From assembly GCF_000725125.1 (NCBI RefSeq), contig NZ_JFCB01000019.1:1-64000 (forward strand): a stretch of 64,000 bases of DNA. Reading direction: 5' to 3'. The position numbers were made by a program, and so were the translations under genes. Shown in pieces: positions 37,528-45,020 of this stretch (position 1 is the stretch's first letter; every line of letters starts with the position of its first letter). The stretch is from Streptomyces toyocaensis (lineage in GTDB: Bacteria; Actinomycetota; Actinomycetes; Streptomycetales; Streptomycetaceae). Under the pieces are notes generated by a model, which was not told where the DNA came from, ran no database searches, and saw only the letters and a list, made by a program, of their open reading frames with translations.

Positions 37528-38370
37528 ATGCAGCACGCAGTGGGTTCTCCGCTGCCGCCGCCCCACCAGCCGGGGCAGGGACCGGCCGTCGGATGGTCAC
37601 CGGCCGCACACCACCCGGGCCGGCCCCCGGGACCCGCCTCCGCGCCCGTGCCTCCTCCGGCACCGGGCCTCCCCGCGCCTGTGCCCCCCGCGGGTCCGCG
37701 GCACGCCTCGATGCCCCCGCCGCCGGACACCACGGGGCACGTGCCGCTGCCGCCCGGCGGTCCGGTCGGCATGCCCAGCCCGCCGCAGGCCCCCGCGGCA
37801 CCCGATCCGGCCGGGACGATCATCGCCGTGCTGCTCATCGGCCCGGCGGGGGCCGGCAAGACGAGCGTGGCCAAGTACTGGGCGGACCACCGCCGGGTCC
37901 CGACCGCCCACATCAGCCTCGACGACGTACGCGAGTGGGTCCGCTCGGGCTTCGCCGATCCGCAGTCCGGGTGGAACGACAACTCCGAGGCGCAGTACCG
38001 TCTGGCCCGCCGCACCTGCGGCTTCGCCGCGCGCAACTTCCTCGCCAACGGCATCTCCTGCATCCTCGACGACGCGGTCTTCCCCGACCGCCCGGTCGTC
38101 GGCCTCGGCGGCTGGAAGCGGCACGTGGGACCCGGCCTGCTGCCGGTCGTCCTCCTGCCGGGGCTGGACATCGTCCTGGAGCGCAACGCGGAGCGCACGG
38201 GCAACCGTCGCCTGAGCGACGAGGAGGTCGCCCGCATCCACGGCCGCATGGCCGGCTGGTACGGCTCGGGTCTGCCGATCATCGACAACTCGCAGCTGGA
38301 CATACCGGGGACCGCCCGCATGTTGGACGACGTCCTGGCCCGCTCGATAGCCAGCCCCCCACCGTGGTGA
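37528..38370 (+). CDS. P-loop NTPase/kinase with proline-rich N terminus
   Basis: The first 95 of 280 residues are Pro/Gly/Ala/His-rich and disordered. The rest is a small P-loop kinase-like domain with Walker A GPAGAGKT (105-112), ISLDDVREWV after the second strand, and a Walker B-like ILDD (179-182). A lid-type R/K-rich region (LERNAERTGNRRLSDEEV) also occurs in zeta-toxin- and chloramphenicol phosphotransferase-like kinases (AAA_33). The substrate is unknown, and no antitoxin-like partner is adjacent. ATG start behind ACGGAGTGG. It lies between the shikimate operon and the M24 gene. Confidence 0.8.
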   Translation: MQHAVGSPLPPPHQPGQGPAVGWSPAAHHPGRPPGPASAPVPPPAPGLPAPVPPAGPRHASMPPPPDTTGHVPLPPGGPVGMPSPPQAPAAPDPAGTIIAVLLIGPAGAGKTSVAKYWADHRRVPTAHISLDDVREWVRSGFADPQSGWNDNSEAQYRLARRTCGFAARNFLANGISCILDDAVFPDRPVVGLGGWKRHVGPGLLPVVLLPGLDIVLERNAERTGNRRLSDEEVARIHGRMAGWYGSGLPIIDNSQLDIPGTARMLDDVLARSIASPPPW

Positions 38371-38472
38371 GCGCGGACCCCTCGATGTGACCGGGCTGCG
38401 CGAGGACGCCCGAGCCCCCCACTCGGCCCCGCTCGACCGGCGACATCCGGCCACCGCTCCTACGCTCGAAGA

Positions 38473-39579
38473 ATGTCAGAGGTCTACGCGATCCGCCGGA
38501 CGCGGCTACGGGAGTGCTGCAACGCGAGCGGCAGCGCGGCGGCGCTGGTGTCCCGCCCCGCGAACGTGCGCTACCTCGCGGGCGCCGCCCCCGAGGGCGC
38601 CGTGCTGCTGCTGGGCGGAACCGAGGACGTCCTGGTGTGCGCGGACCCACCCGACGACCGGTCACCGCAGAGCCGCCCCGACGAGTCGCTGCGCGTCCAC
38701 GTGACGCCCGGCACCGGCGGCGACGCCGCCGTCGCGGCAGCCGGCCTCGCCCTCACCCAGGGCGTCGACTCCCTCGCCGTCGAGGAGCACCACCTCACCG
38801 TGACCCGGCACCGCGCGCTCCGCTCGGCCGCACCCCGGCTGCGCCTGGCCGGCATCGCCGGCGCGGTCGAACAGCTCAGGGTCGTCAAGGACGAGGAGGA
38901 GATCTCCTGCCTCCGCATCGGCGCGGAGATCGCCGACCAGGCCCTCGGTGAACTCCTGGAGTCCATCCTCGTGGGCCGCACCGAGCGCCACCTCGCGCTC
39001 GAACTGGAGCGCCGCCTCGTCGACCACGGCGCCGACGGCCCCGCCTTCCCCACCTCCGTGGCCACCGGCCCGAACGCCGGCCGCCCCGGTCACCGCCCCA
39101 CCGACCGCCGCGTGGAGGAGGGCGACTTCCTCTCCGTCTGCCTCGGCGCCACCTACCGCGGCTACCGCTGCGAGATCGGCCGCACCTTCGTCATCGGCAC
39201 GGCCCCCGCGGACTGGCAGATCGAGCTGTACGACCTCGTCTTCTCGGCCCAGCGCGCCGGACGCGAGTCCCTCGTCCCCGGCGCGGCCTGCCGCGACGTG
39301 GACCGTGCGGCACGCCACGTCCTGGACTCCGCGGGGTACGGCGAGGCCCTCCCCGTCCTCACCGGTCACGGTGTCGGACTGGAAATCCGCGAGGACCCTC
39401 AATTGACCCCTGCGGCCATGGGTAAACTGGACGCTTGTGTGCCGGTCACCGTCGAACCGGGGGTCCACCTCCCCGGCCGGGGCGGGGTCCGGATCGATGA
39501 CACGCTCGTCGTGCGCCCCGAGGCGGACGGCGGACCCGAGCTACTCACCATCACGACCAAGGAGCTGCTCGCGCTCTAG
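38473..39579 (+). CDS. pepQ: M24 (aminopeptidase P / prolidase) family protein with altered metal site
   Basis: The 368 residues have the creatinase-like N-terminal domain and the pita-bread M24 domain. The five metal-ligand positions of aminopeptidase P map to C223 (canonical Asp) in VCLGATYRGY, E234 (Asp) in CEIGRT, H299 in TGHGVGLE, E328 in VEPGVH and D342 (Glu) in VRIDDT. Two acidic ligands are thus exchanged in length and one is replaced by Cys. The enzyme may use another metal set or be non-hydrolytic, so the name pepQ is by position and family only. ATG start. efp follows 68 bases downstream, as in many bacteria. Confidence 0.88.
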   Translation: MSEVYAIRRTRLRECCNASGSAAALVSRPANVRYLAGAAPEGAVLLLGGTEDVLVCADPPDDRSPQSRPDESLRVHVTPGTGGDAAVAAAGLALTQGVDSLAVEEHHLTVTRHRALRSAAPRLRLAGIAGAVEQLRVVKDEEEISCLRIGAEIADQALGELLESILVGRTERHLALELERRLVDHGADGPAFPTSVATGPNAGRPGHRPTDRRVEEGDFLSVCLGATYRGYRCEIGRTFVIGTAPADWQIELYDLVFSAQRAGRESLVPGAACRDVDRAARHVLDSAGYGEALPVLTGHGVGLEIREDPQLTPAAMGKLDACVPVTVEPGVHLPGRGGVRIDDTLVVRPEADGGPELLTITTKELLAL

Positions 39580-39647
39580 CCTTCGCGCTGTGCGCACGCC
39601 CGCCCCGGGGTCGTCCACGTCAGTCCAGTCCAGGAGATTCCGCAACC

Positions 39648-40214
39648 GTGGCTTCCACGAACGACCTCAAGAACGGCATGGTGCTCAAGCTCGAAGGCGG
39701 CCAGCTCTGGTCCGTCGTCGAGTTCCAGCACGTCAAGCCCGGCAAGGGCCCGGCCTTCGTGCGCACCAAGCTCAAGAACGTGCTCTCCGGCAAGGTCGTC
39801 GACAAGACCTTCAACGCCGGCGTCAAGGTCGAAACGGCCACCGTCGACAAGCGCGACATGCAGTTCTCCTACATGGACGGCGACTACTTCGTCTTCATGG
39901 ACATGGAGACCTACGACCAGCTCATGGTCGACCGCAAGGCCGTCGGCGACGCCGCCAACTTCCTCGTCGAGGGCTTCACCGCCACGGTCGCCCAGCACGA
40001 GGGCGAGGTGCTCTTCGTCGAGCTCCCGGCCGCCGTCGAGCTGACCATCCAGGAGACCGAGCCGGGCGTCCAGGGCGACCGCTCCACCGGCGGCACCAAG
40101 CCGGCCACGCTGGAGACCGGTCACCAGATCCAGGTCCCGCTCTTCATCACCACGGGTGAGAAGATCAAGGTCGACACCCGCACCAGCGACTACCTCGGCC
40201 GGGTGAACAGCTAA
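39648..40214 (+). CDS. efp: Translation elongation factor P
   Basis: EF-P relieves ribosome stalling at polyproline. The 188 residues show the three beta-barrel domains of the family. The tip lysine that is modified in E. coli corresponds to Lys33 in KPGKGPAF. No lysylation (epmA), rhamnosylation (earP) or other modification gene is seen in this window; some actinobacterial EF-P is reported to work unmodified. GTG start behind CAGGAG. nusB begins 2 bases after the stop. Confidence 0.97.
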   Translation: MASTNDLKNGMVLKLEGGQLWSVVEFQHVKPGKGPAFVRTKLKNVLSGKVVDKTFNAGVKVETATVDKRDMQFSYMDGDYFVFMDMETYDQLMVDRKAVGDAANFLVEGFTATVAQHEGEVLFVELPAAVELTIQETEPGVQGDRSTGGTKPATLETGHQIQVPLFITTGEKIKVDTRTSDYLGRVNS

Positions 40215-40216
40215 CC

Positions 40217-40645
40217 GTGGCTGCCCGCAACACGGCCCGCAAACGTGCCTTCCAGATCCTCTTCGAGGGCGACCAGCGCGGCACCGAGGTCCTGACGGTC
40301 CTCGCCGACTGGATCCGGCACTCCCGGACCGACACCCGGCAGCCGCCGGTGAGCGAGTACACGATGCAGCTCGTCGAGGGCTACGCGGAACACGCGAAGC
40401 GCATCGACGAGCTGATCTCCCAGTACTCGGTCGGCTGGACCCTCGGCCGGATGCCGGTCGTCGACCGCAGCATCCTGCGTCTCGGCGCGTACGAGCTGAT
40501 CTGGGTCGACGAGACCCCGGACGCGGTCGTCCTCGACGAGATGGTGCAGCTGGCGAAGGAGTTCTCCACCGACGAGTCGCCCTCGTTCGTGAACGGGCTG
40601 CTCGGCCGGCTCAAGGAGCTCAAGCCGTCGCTGCGCCGGGAGTAG
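40217..40645 (+). CDS. nusB: Transcription antitermination protein NusB
   Basis: This 142-residue all-helical NusB binds boxA RNA with S10. The starting block AARNTARKRAFQILFEGD, the RMPVVDRSILRLGAYEL core, and the C-terminal DESPSFVNGLLGRL are diagnostic. GTG start 2 bases after efp. A strong terminator follows. Confidence 0.96.
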   Translation: MAARNTARKRAFQILFEGDQRGTEVLTVLADWIRHSRTDTRQPPVSEYTMQLVEGYAEHAKRIDELISQYSVGWTLGRMPVVDRSILRLGAYELIWVDETPDAVVLDEMVQLAKEFSTDESPSFVNGLLGRLKELKPSLRRE

Positions 40646-40675
40646 AAGCGCCCTCAGGGGCATGGGGAACGAAAA

Positions 40676-40718
40676 CCGCCGGGGTGATCGGACCATGTGG
40701 GTCCGATCACCCCGGCGG
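40676..40718. terminator. Bidirectional terminator between nusB and bldD
   Basis: A perfect 19-bp stem (40676-40694 with 40700-40718) with a 5-base loop lies between convergent nusB and bldD. It is the longest perfect inverted repeat I found in the window. Confidence 0.9.
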
Positions 40719-40744
40719 CACGTTTCTGCGTACCCGCGGAGCGG

Positions 40745-41248
40745 TTACGCCTCCTCGTGCGTGGCGACCGCGCGGCGCGCGTCCGCGTCCAGGACGCCCC
40801 AGCTGATCAGCTGCTCGGTGAGGACCGAGGGCGACTGGTCGTAGATGACGGCGAGGGTGCGCAGGTCGTCCTGGCGGATGGAGAGCACCTTGCCGTTGTA
40901 GTCACCGTGCTGGGACTGGATCGTCGCCGCGTAGCGCTGCAGCGGGCCCGCCTTCTCGGCCGGCACCGTGGCCAGCCGCTCCAGGTCGAGGACCAGCTTC
41001 GGCGGCGGCTCGGCGGCGCCGCCCGGGGTCGTACCCGGCAGCAGCTCCTGCACCGGAACACCGTAGAAGTCCGCCAGCTCCGCGAGGCGCTGCACGGTCA
41101 CGGCGCGGTCGCCGCGCTCGTACGAACCGACCACGACCGCCTTCCAGCGGCCCTGGGACTTCTCCTCGACACCGTGGAGGGAAAGGCCCTGCTGGGTGCG
41201 GATCGCCCGGAGCTTGGCCCCGAGCTGTTTGGCGTATTCGCTGGACAT
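40745..41248 (-). CDS. bldD: Developmental master regulator BldD
   Basis: BldD is the c-di-GMP-responsive repressor of Streptomyces sporulation genes. The 167 residues comprise an N-terminal Xre-type HTH (about 7-70, KLRAIRTQQGLSLHGVEEK) and the c-di-GMP-binding C-terminal domain. In the RXD-X8-RXXD signature, position 114 is His (codon CAC at plus-strand 40907-40909) while D116, R125 and D128 are kept. Lys84 is also present. I chose the ATG at 41248 (GGGGAG upstream), which gives the known 167-residue form; the upstream extension to 41314 is not expected. The promoter is overlapped by BldD sites. Confidence 0.97.
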   Translation of the reverse strand: MSSEYAKQLGAKLRAIRTQQGLSLHGVEEKSQGRWKAVVVGSYERGDRAVTVQRLAELADFYGVPVQELLPGTTPGGAAEPPPKLVLDLERLATVPAEKAGPLQRYAATIQSQHGDYNGKVLSIRQDDLRTLAVIYDQSPSVLTEQLISWGVLDADARRAVATHEEA

Positions 41249-41305
41249 ATAGCTCCCCGGCACTGTGTCGACGCGGCTCTGGCTGGTTTCCATGCCGCGC
41301 GGCTG

Positions 41306-41335
41306 GTAACTCACTGTGAGGTTACGCAGCGTTAC
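41306..41335. promoter_or_regulatory. Tandem BldD operators at the bldD promoter
   Basis: GTTACGCAGCGTTAC (41321-41335) matches every fixed position of the BldD consensus nTnACnC(A/T)GnGTnAn. The adjoining GTAACTCACTGTGAG (41306-41320) matches all but one. The sites cover the bldD spacer, -10 and likely transcription start, which implies negative autoregulation. Confidence 0.8.
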
Positions 41336-41348
41336 TCTCGTGCGTCAA
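41319..41348 (-). promoter_or_regulatory. bldD promoter
   Basis: On the minus strand TTGACG (41348-41343), an 18-base spacer and TAACCT (41324-41319) form a good vegetative promoter, about 70 bases before the bldD ATG. Confidence 0.7.
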
Positions 41349-41439
41349 GCCGAATGGTCCACACCGACGCTTCCGTGGTAGCGAAGATCGGCTACGCCAT
41401 TGGAGTGATCGGGGGTGTCGCTCCGCGTGGATCCCGGCC

Positions 41440-41448
41440 TGATAGCCT
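41440..41448 (+). promoter_or_regulatory. Candidate extended -10 promoter of the pyr operon
   Basis: TGATAGCCT (41440-41448) has the extended -10 TGn followed by TAGCCT. No clear -35 is present. The start would fall near 41455, about 25 bases before the PyrR loop. Confidence 0.4.
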
Positions 41449-41467
41449 GAGTGGCGCAATCCGACGT

Positions 41468-41503
41468 CCTTTAAGGTCCGTCCCGTGAGGCGGAGAAGGA
41501 GGT
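41468..41503 (+). promoter_or_regulatory. PyrR-binding RNA loop at the pyrR ribosome binding site
   Basis: GTCCCGTGAGGC (41480-41491) fits the PyrR-binding loop consensus ARUCCNGNGAGGYU at 12 of 14 positions. CCTT (41468-41471) can pair with AAGG of the AAGGAGG ribosome site (41497-41503), placing the loop on a stem that masks translation initiation. This suggests translational repression by PyrR when UMP is high, as proposed in mycobacteria. Confidence 0.7.
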
Positions 41504-41512
41504 CCGTTTCGT

Positions 41513-42088
41513 ATGGACACGCAGGAACCGCAGAATCCGCAGTCCGATGCCCGGCCCGTTCTCGAAGGCCCTGACATCGCGCGGGTGCTGACCCGCATCA
41601 CCCACGAGATCGTCGAGCGCGCCAAGGGCGCCGACGACGTGGTGCTCCTCGGCATCCCGACCAGAGGCGTCTTCCTCGCCCAGCGGCTCGCCGCCAAGCT
41701 CGAGCAGATCACCGAGCGCAAGGTCCCGGTCGGCTCGCTCGACATCACCATGTACCGCGACGACCTGCGCATGCACCCGCCGCGTGCGCTGGCCCGCACC
41801 GAGATCCCCGGTGACGGCATCGACGGCCGGCTCGTCGTCCTCGTCGACGACGTGCTCTTCTCCGGCCGCACCATCCGAGCCGCCCTCGACGCGCTGAACG
41901 ACATCGGGCGCCCGCGCGCGGTCCAGCTCGCCGTCCTCGTCGACCGCGGCCACCGCGAACTGCCCATCCGCGCCGACTACGTCGGCAAGAACCTGCCCAC
42001 GTCGCTGCGGGAGACGGTCAAGGTCCTGCTCGCCGAGGAGGACGGTCGCGACACCGTGCTGCTCGGCGCGAAGCGGACCGCCCAGTAG
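41513..42088 (+). CDS. pyrR: Pyrimidine operon regulator PyrR / uracil phosphoribosyltransferase
   Basis: PyrR binds pyr mRNA in a UMP/PRPP-dependent way and has some UPRTase activity. The 191 residues show the PRPP loop VVLVDDVLFSGRTIRAAL, RGVFLAQRLA, and the basic face residues TMYRDDLR. Length and order are canonical. AAGGAGG precedes the ATG. Its own leader contains a PyrR loop. A small hairpin lies between pyrR and pyrB. Confidence 0.96.
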   Translation: MDTQEPQNPQSDARPVLEGPDIARVLTRITHEIVERAKGADDVVLLGIPTRGVFLAQRLAAKLEQITERKVPVGSLDITMYRDDLRMHPPRALARTEIPGDGIDGRLVVLVDDVLFSGRTIRAALDALNDIGRPRAVQLAVLVDRGHRELPIRADYVGKNLPTSLRETVKVLLAEEDGRDTVLLGAKRTAQ

Positions 42089-42096
42089 CACCGCGC

Positions 42097-42117
42097 GCGC
42101 ACGCCGGAGGCGTGCGC
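42097..42117 (+). other. Small hairpin between pyrR and pyrB
   Basis: A perfect 9-bp stem with loop GGA starts 9 bases after the pyrR stop. It may be a weak attenuator or a stability element. Confidence 0.4.
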
Positions 42118-42190
42118 CGGCCCGGCACGCCCTCGCGCGTACCCGTCTGCCCGATTTCGCCTCTTTGAACTGCTATACGGAGCCTGACAG

Positions 42191-43171
42191 ATGCAGCGTC
42201 ATCTCATCTCGGCCGCCGACCTCACCCGCGACGACGCCGTCCTCATCCTCGACACCGCCGAGGAGATGGCCCGGGTCGCCGACCGGCCGATCAAGAAACT
42301 GCCGACCCTGCGCGGCCGCACGGTCGTGAACCTCTTCTTCGAGGACTCCACGCGCACGCGCATCTCCTTCGAGGCCGCGGAGAAGCGCCTGTCCGCGGAC
42401 GTCATCAACTTCACCGCCAAGGGCTCCAGCGTCTCCAAGGGGGAGTCCCTCAAGGACACCGCCCAGACCCTGGAGGCCATGGGCGTGGACGCCGTGGTCA
42501 TCCGGCACGGCGCCTCCGGAGCCCCGTACCGACTGGCCACCTCCGGCTGGATCGACGCCCACGTCATCAACGCGGGCGACGGCACCCACCAGCACCCCAC
42601 CCAGGCGCTCCTCGACGCCTTCACCATGCGCCGCCGGCTCGTCGGCCGGGACGCCGGGATCGGACAGGACCTCTCCGGCCGGCGCATCACCGTCGTCGGC
42701 GACGTCCTGCACAGCCGGGTCGCCCGCTCCAACGTCGACCTGCTCCACACCCTCGGCGCCGAGGTCACCCTCGTCGCCCCGCCGACCCTGCTGCCGGTCG
42801 GCGTCGACACCTGGCCCTGCGAGGTGTCCTACGACCTCGACTCCACGCTGACCAAGTCCGACGCCGTGATGATGCTGCGCGTCCAGCGCGAGCGGATGAA
42901 CGCCGCGTTCTTCCCCACGGAGCGGGAGTACTCGCGCCGCTACGGCCTCGACGGCGACCGCATGGCGCGCATGCCCGAGCACGCCATCGTGATGCACCCC
43001 GGCCCGATGGTCCGCGGCATGGAGATCACCGCCGAGGTCGCGGACTCCGACCGCTGCACCGTGATCGAGCAGGTCACCAACGGCGTCTCCATCCGCATGG
43101 CCGTTCTCTACCTGCTGCTGGGCGGCAACGAACCCGCCGTTACCCACGCCCGTACCACCGAGGAGAAGTAA
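42191..43171 (+). CDS. pyrB: Aspartate carbamoyltransferase catalytic subunit
   Basis: The 326 residues carry the carbamoyl-phosphate loop STRTRISFE, the KGSSVSKGESLKDT loop, HPTQALLDAF, and MHPGPMVRGMEI. In the last motif the usual Asn is Val. No pyrI regulatory gene is adjacent, as usual outside enterobacteria. pyrC starts 5 bases later. Confidence 0.97.
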   Translation: MQRHLISAADLTRDDAVLILDTAEEMARVADRPIKKLPTLRGRTVVNLFFEDSTRTRISFEAAEKRLSADVINFTAKGSSVSKGESLKDTAQTLEAMGVDAVVIRHGASGAPYRLATSGWIDAHVINAGDGTHQHPTQALLDAFTMRRRLVGRDAGIGQDLSGRRITVVGDVLHSRVARSNVDLLHTLGAEVTLVAPPTLLPVGVDTWPCEVSYDLDSTLTKSDAVMMLRVQRERMNAAFFPTEREYSRRYGLDGDRMARMPEHAIVMHPGPMVRGMEITAEVADSDRCTVIEQVTNGVSIRMAVLYLLLGGNEPAVTHARTTEEK

Positions 43172-43176
43172 CAACC

Positions 43177-44463
43177 ATGAGCAAGACCCTGATCCGTGGT
43201 GCGAAGGTGCTCGGCGGCGAGCCGCAGGACGTCCTGATCGACGGTGAAACGATCACGCAGGTCGGCACCGGCCTGTCCGGCGAGGGCGCCGAGGTCGTCG
43301 AGGCCGGCGGCAAGGTGCTGCTGCCGGGCCTGGTGGACCTGCACACGCACCTCCGCGAGCCCGGCCGCGAGGACTCCGAGACCGTGCTGACCGGCACCCG
43401 GTCCGCGGCGAGCGGCGGCTACACGGCCGTGTTCGCCATGGCCAACACCTTCCCGGTCGCCGACACCGCCGGCGTCGTCGAGCAGGTCTGGCGGCTCGGC
43501 AGGGAGCACGGCTACTGCGACGTGCGGCCCGTCGGCGCCGTCACCGTCGGCCTGGAGGGGCGGAAACTCGCCGAGCTGGGCGCCATGCACGAGTCAGCGG
43601 CCGGCGTCACCGTCTTCTCCGACGACGGCAAGTGCGTCCACGACGCCGTGATCATGCGCCGCGCGCTGGAGTACGTGAAGGCCTTCGGCGGGGTCGTCGC
43701 CCAGCACGCGCAGGAGCCGCGGCTGACCGAGGGCGCCCAGATGAACGAGGGTGTCGTCTCCGCGGAGCTGGGGCTCGGCGGCTGGCCGGCCGTCGCCGAG
43801 GAGTCGGTCATCGCCCGGGACGTGCTGCTCGCCGAGCACGTCGGTTCCCGCGTCCACATCTGCCACCTGTCCACGGCCGGCAGCGTCGAGATCGTGCGCT
43901 GGGCCAAGTCCCGCGGCATCGACGTCACCGCCGAGGTCACCCCGCACCATCTCCTCCTCACCGACGAACTGGTGCGGACCTACAACCCGGTCTACAAGGT
44001 CAACCCGCCGCTGCGCACCGAGCGCGACGTCATGGCGCTGCGCGAGGCGCTCGCCGACGGCACGATCGACATCGTCGCCACCGACCACGCCCCGCACCCG
44101 CACGAGGACAAGGACTGCGAGTGGGCCGCCGCGGCCATGGGCATGGTCGGCCTGGAGACCGCGCTGTCGGTGGTCCAGGAGACGATGGTCGGCACGGGCC
44201 TGCTGGACTGGGCCGGCGTCGCCGACCGCATGTCCTTCAAGCCCGCGCGCATCGGAAGGGCGGAGGGCCACGGCCGTCCCGTCTCGGCAGGTGAGCCCGC
44301 CAACCTCACCCTCGTCGACACGGCATACCGTGGTCCCGTGGACCCCGCGGGCTTCGCCTCGCGCAGCCGCAACACTCCGTACGAGGGCCGCGAGCTGCCG
44401 GGCCGTGTCACGCACACCTGGCTCCGGGGCAAGGCCACGCTCGTCGACGGGAAGCTCACGTGA
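43177..44463 (+). CDS. pyrC: Dihydroorotase (type I)
   Basis: This 428-residue zinc amidohydrolase shows metal ligands in LHTHLREPG, the HLSTAGSVE His, TPHHLLLTDE, and TDHAPHPHEDK with the catalytic Asp. Neighbourhood and length fit the AquifexATC-associated class I type that pairs with PyrB. The stop overlaps the next GTG by four bases. Confidence 0.96.
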   Translation: MSKTLIRGAKVLGGEPQDVLIDGETITQVGTGLSGEGAEVVEAGGKVLLPGLVDLHTHLREPGREDSETVLTGTRSAASGGYTAVFAMANTFPVADTAGVVEQVWRLGREHGYCDVRPVGAVTVGLEGRKLAELGAMHESAAGVTVFSDDGKCVHDAVIMRRALEYVKAFGGVVAQHAQEPRLTEGAQMNEGVVSAELGLGGWPAVAEESVIARDVLLAEHVGSRVHICHLSTAGSVEIVRWAKSRGIDVTAEVTPHHLLLTDELVRTYNPVYKVNPPLRTERDVMALREALADGTIDIVATDHAPHPHEDKDCEWAAAAMGMVGLETALSVVQETMVGTGLLDWAGVADRMSFKPARIGRAEGHGRPVSAGEPANLTLVDTAYRGPVDPAGFASRSRNTPYEGRELPGRVTHTWLRGKATLVDGKLT

Positions 44464-45020
44464 CACCTGTAATCCTGCTGGCCGCCGAGAAGGAATCGGC
44501 GGAAGTGACCGACTGGGCCGCCCGGATCGGCTGGGTCGTCGGACTCGCCCTCTTCGTCGCGCTCGTCTACTGGCTGATGCGCGAGGGCTGGAAGTGGCGC
44601 GGCACGCTCCAGGGGGACCTGCCCGAGCTGCCGGGCGCGCCGGACGACCCCGGACCGGTGAGACTGAGCATGAGCGGCCGCTACCACGGCTCCACCACCG
44701 CCGGTCAGTGGCTCGACCGCATCGTGGCGCACGGCCTGGGCACCCGCAGCCGGGCCGAGCTCACGCTCACGGAGGCGGGACTGGACGTCGTACGGCCAGG
44801 AGCGGACGACTTCTTCGTCCCGGCGGACGCGCTGCGCGGCGCCCGGCTCGACAAGGGCATCGCCGGCAAGGTCCTCACCGAGGGCGGTCTGCTGGTCGTC
44901 ACCTGGGCGCACGGCGAGCGGCTGATCGACTCCGGCTTCCGCTCCGACCACGCGGCCGAGCACAACCAGTGGGTCGAAGCCCTCAACCACATGATCGTCA
45001 AGACGGAAGGCGCACGATGA
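44460..45020 (+). CDS. Conserved single-pass membrane protein between pyrC and carA
   Basis: This 186-residue protein has a short N terminus, one membrane helix (about 24-42, WVVGLALFVALVYWLM), and a cytosolic domain of mixed strands that looks PH-like (GLDVVRPGADDFFVPADALRGARLDKG). It overlaps pyrC at its start (GTGA) and carA at its stop (ATGA), so it is fully embedded in the pyr operon. A homologue sits in the same slot in mycobacteria (from memory, Rv1382). Its role in pyrimidine synthesis, if any, is unknown. Confidence 0.85.
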   Translation: MTPVILLAAEKESAEVTDWAARIGWVVGLALFVALVYWLMREGWKWRGTLQGDLPELPGAPDDPGPVRLSMSGRYHGSTTAGQWLDRIVAHGLGTRSRAELTLTEAGLDVVRPGADDFFVPADALRGARLDKGIAGKVLTEGGLLVVTWAHGERLIDSGFRSDHAAEHNQWVEALNHMIVKTEGAR

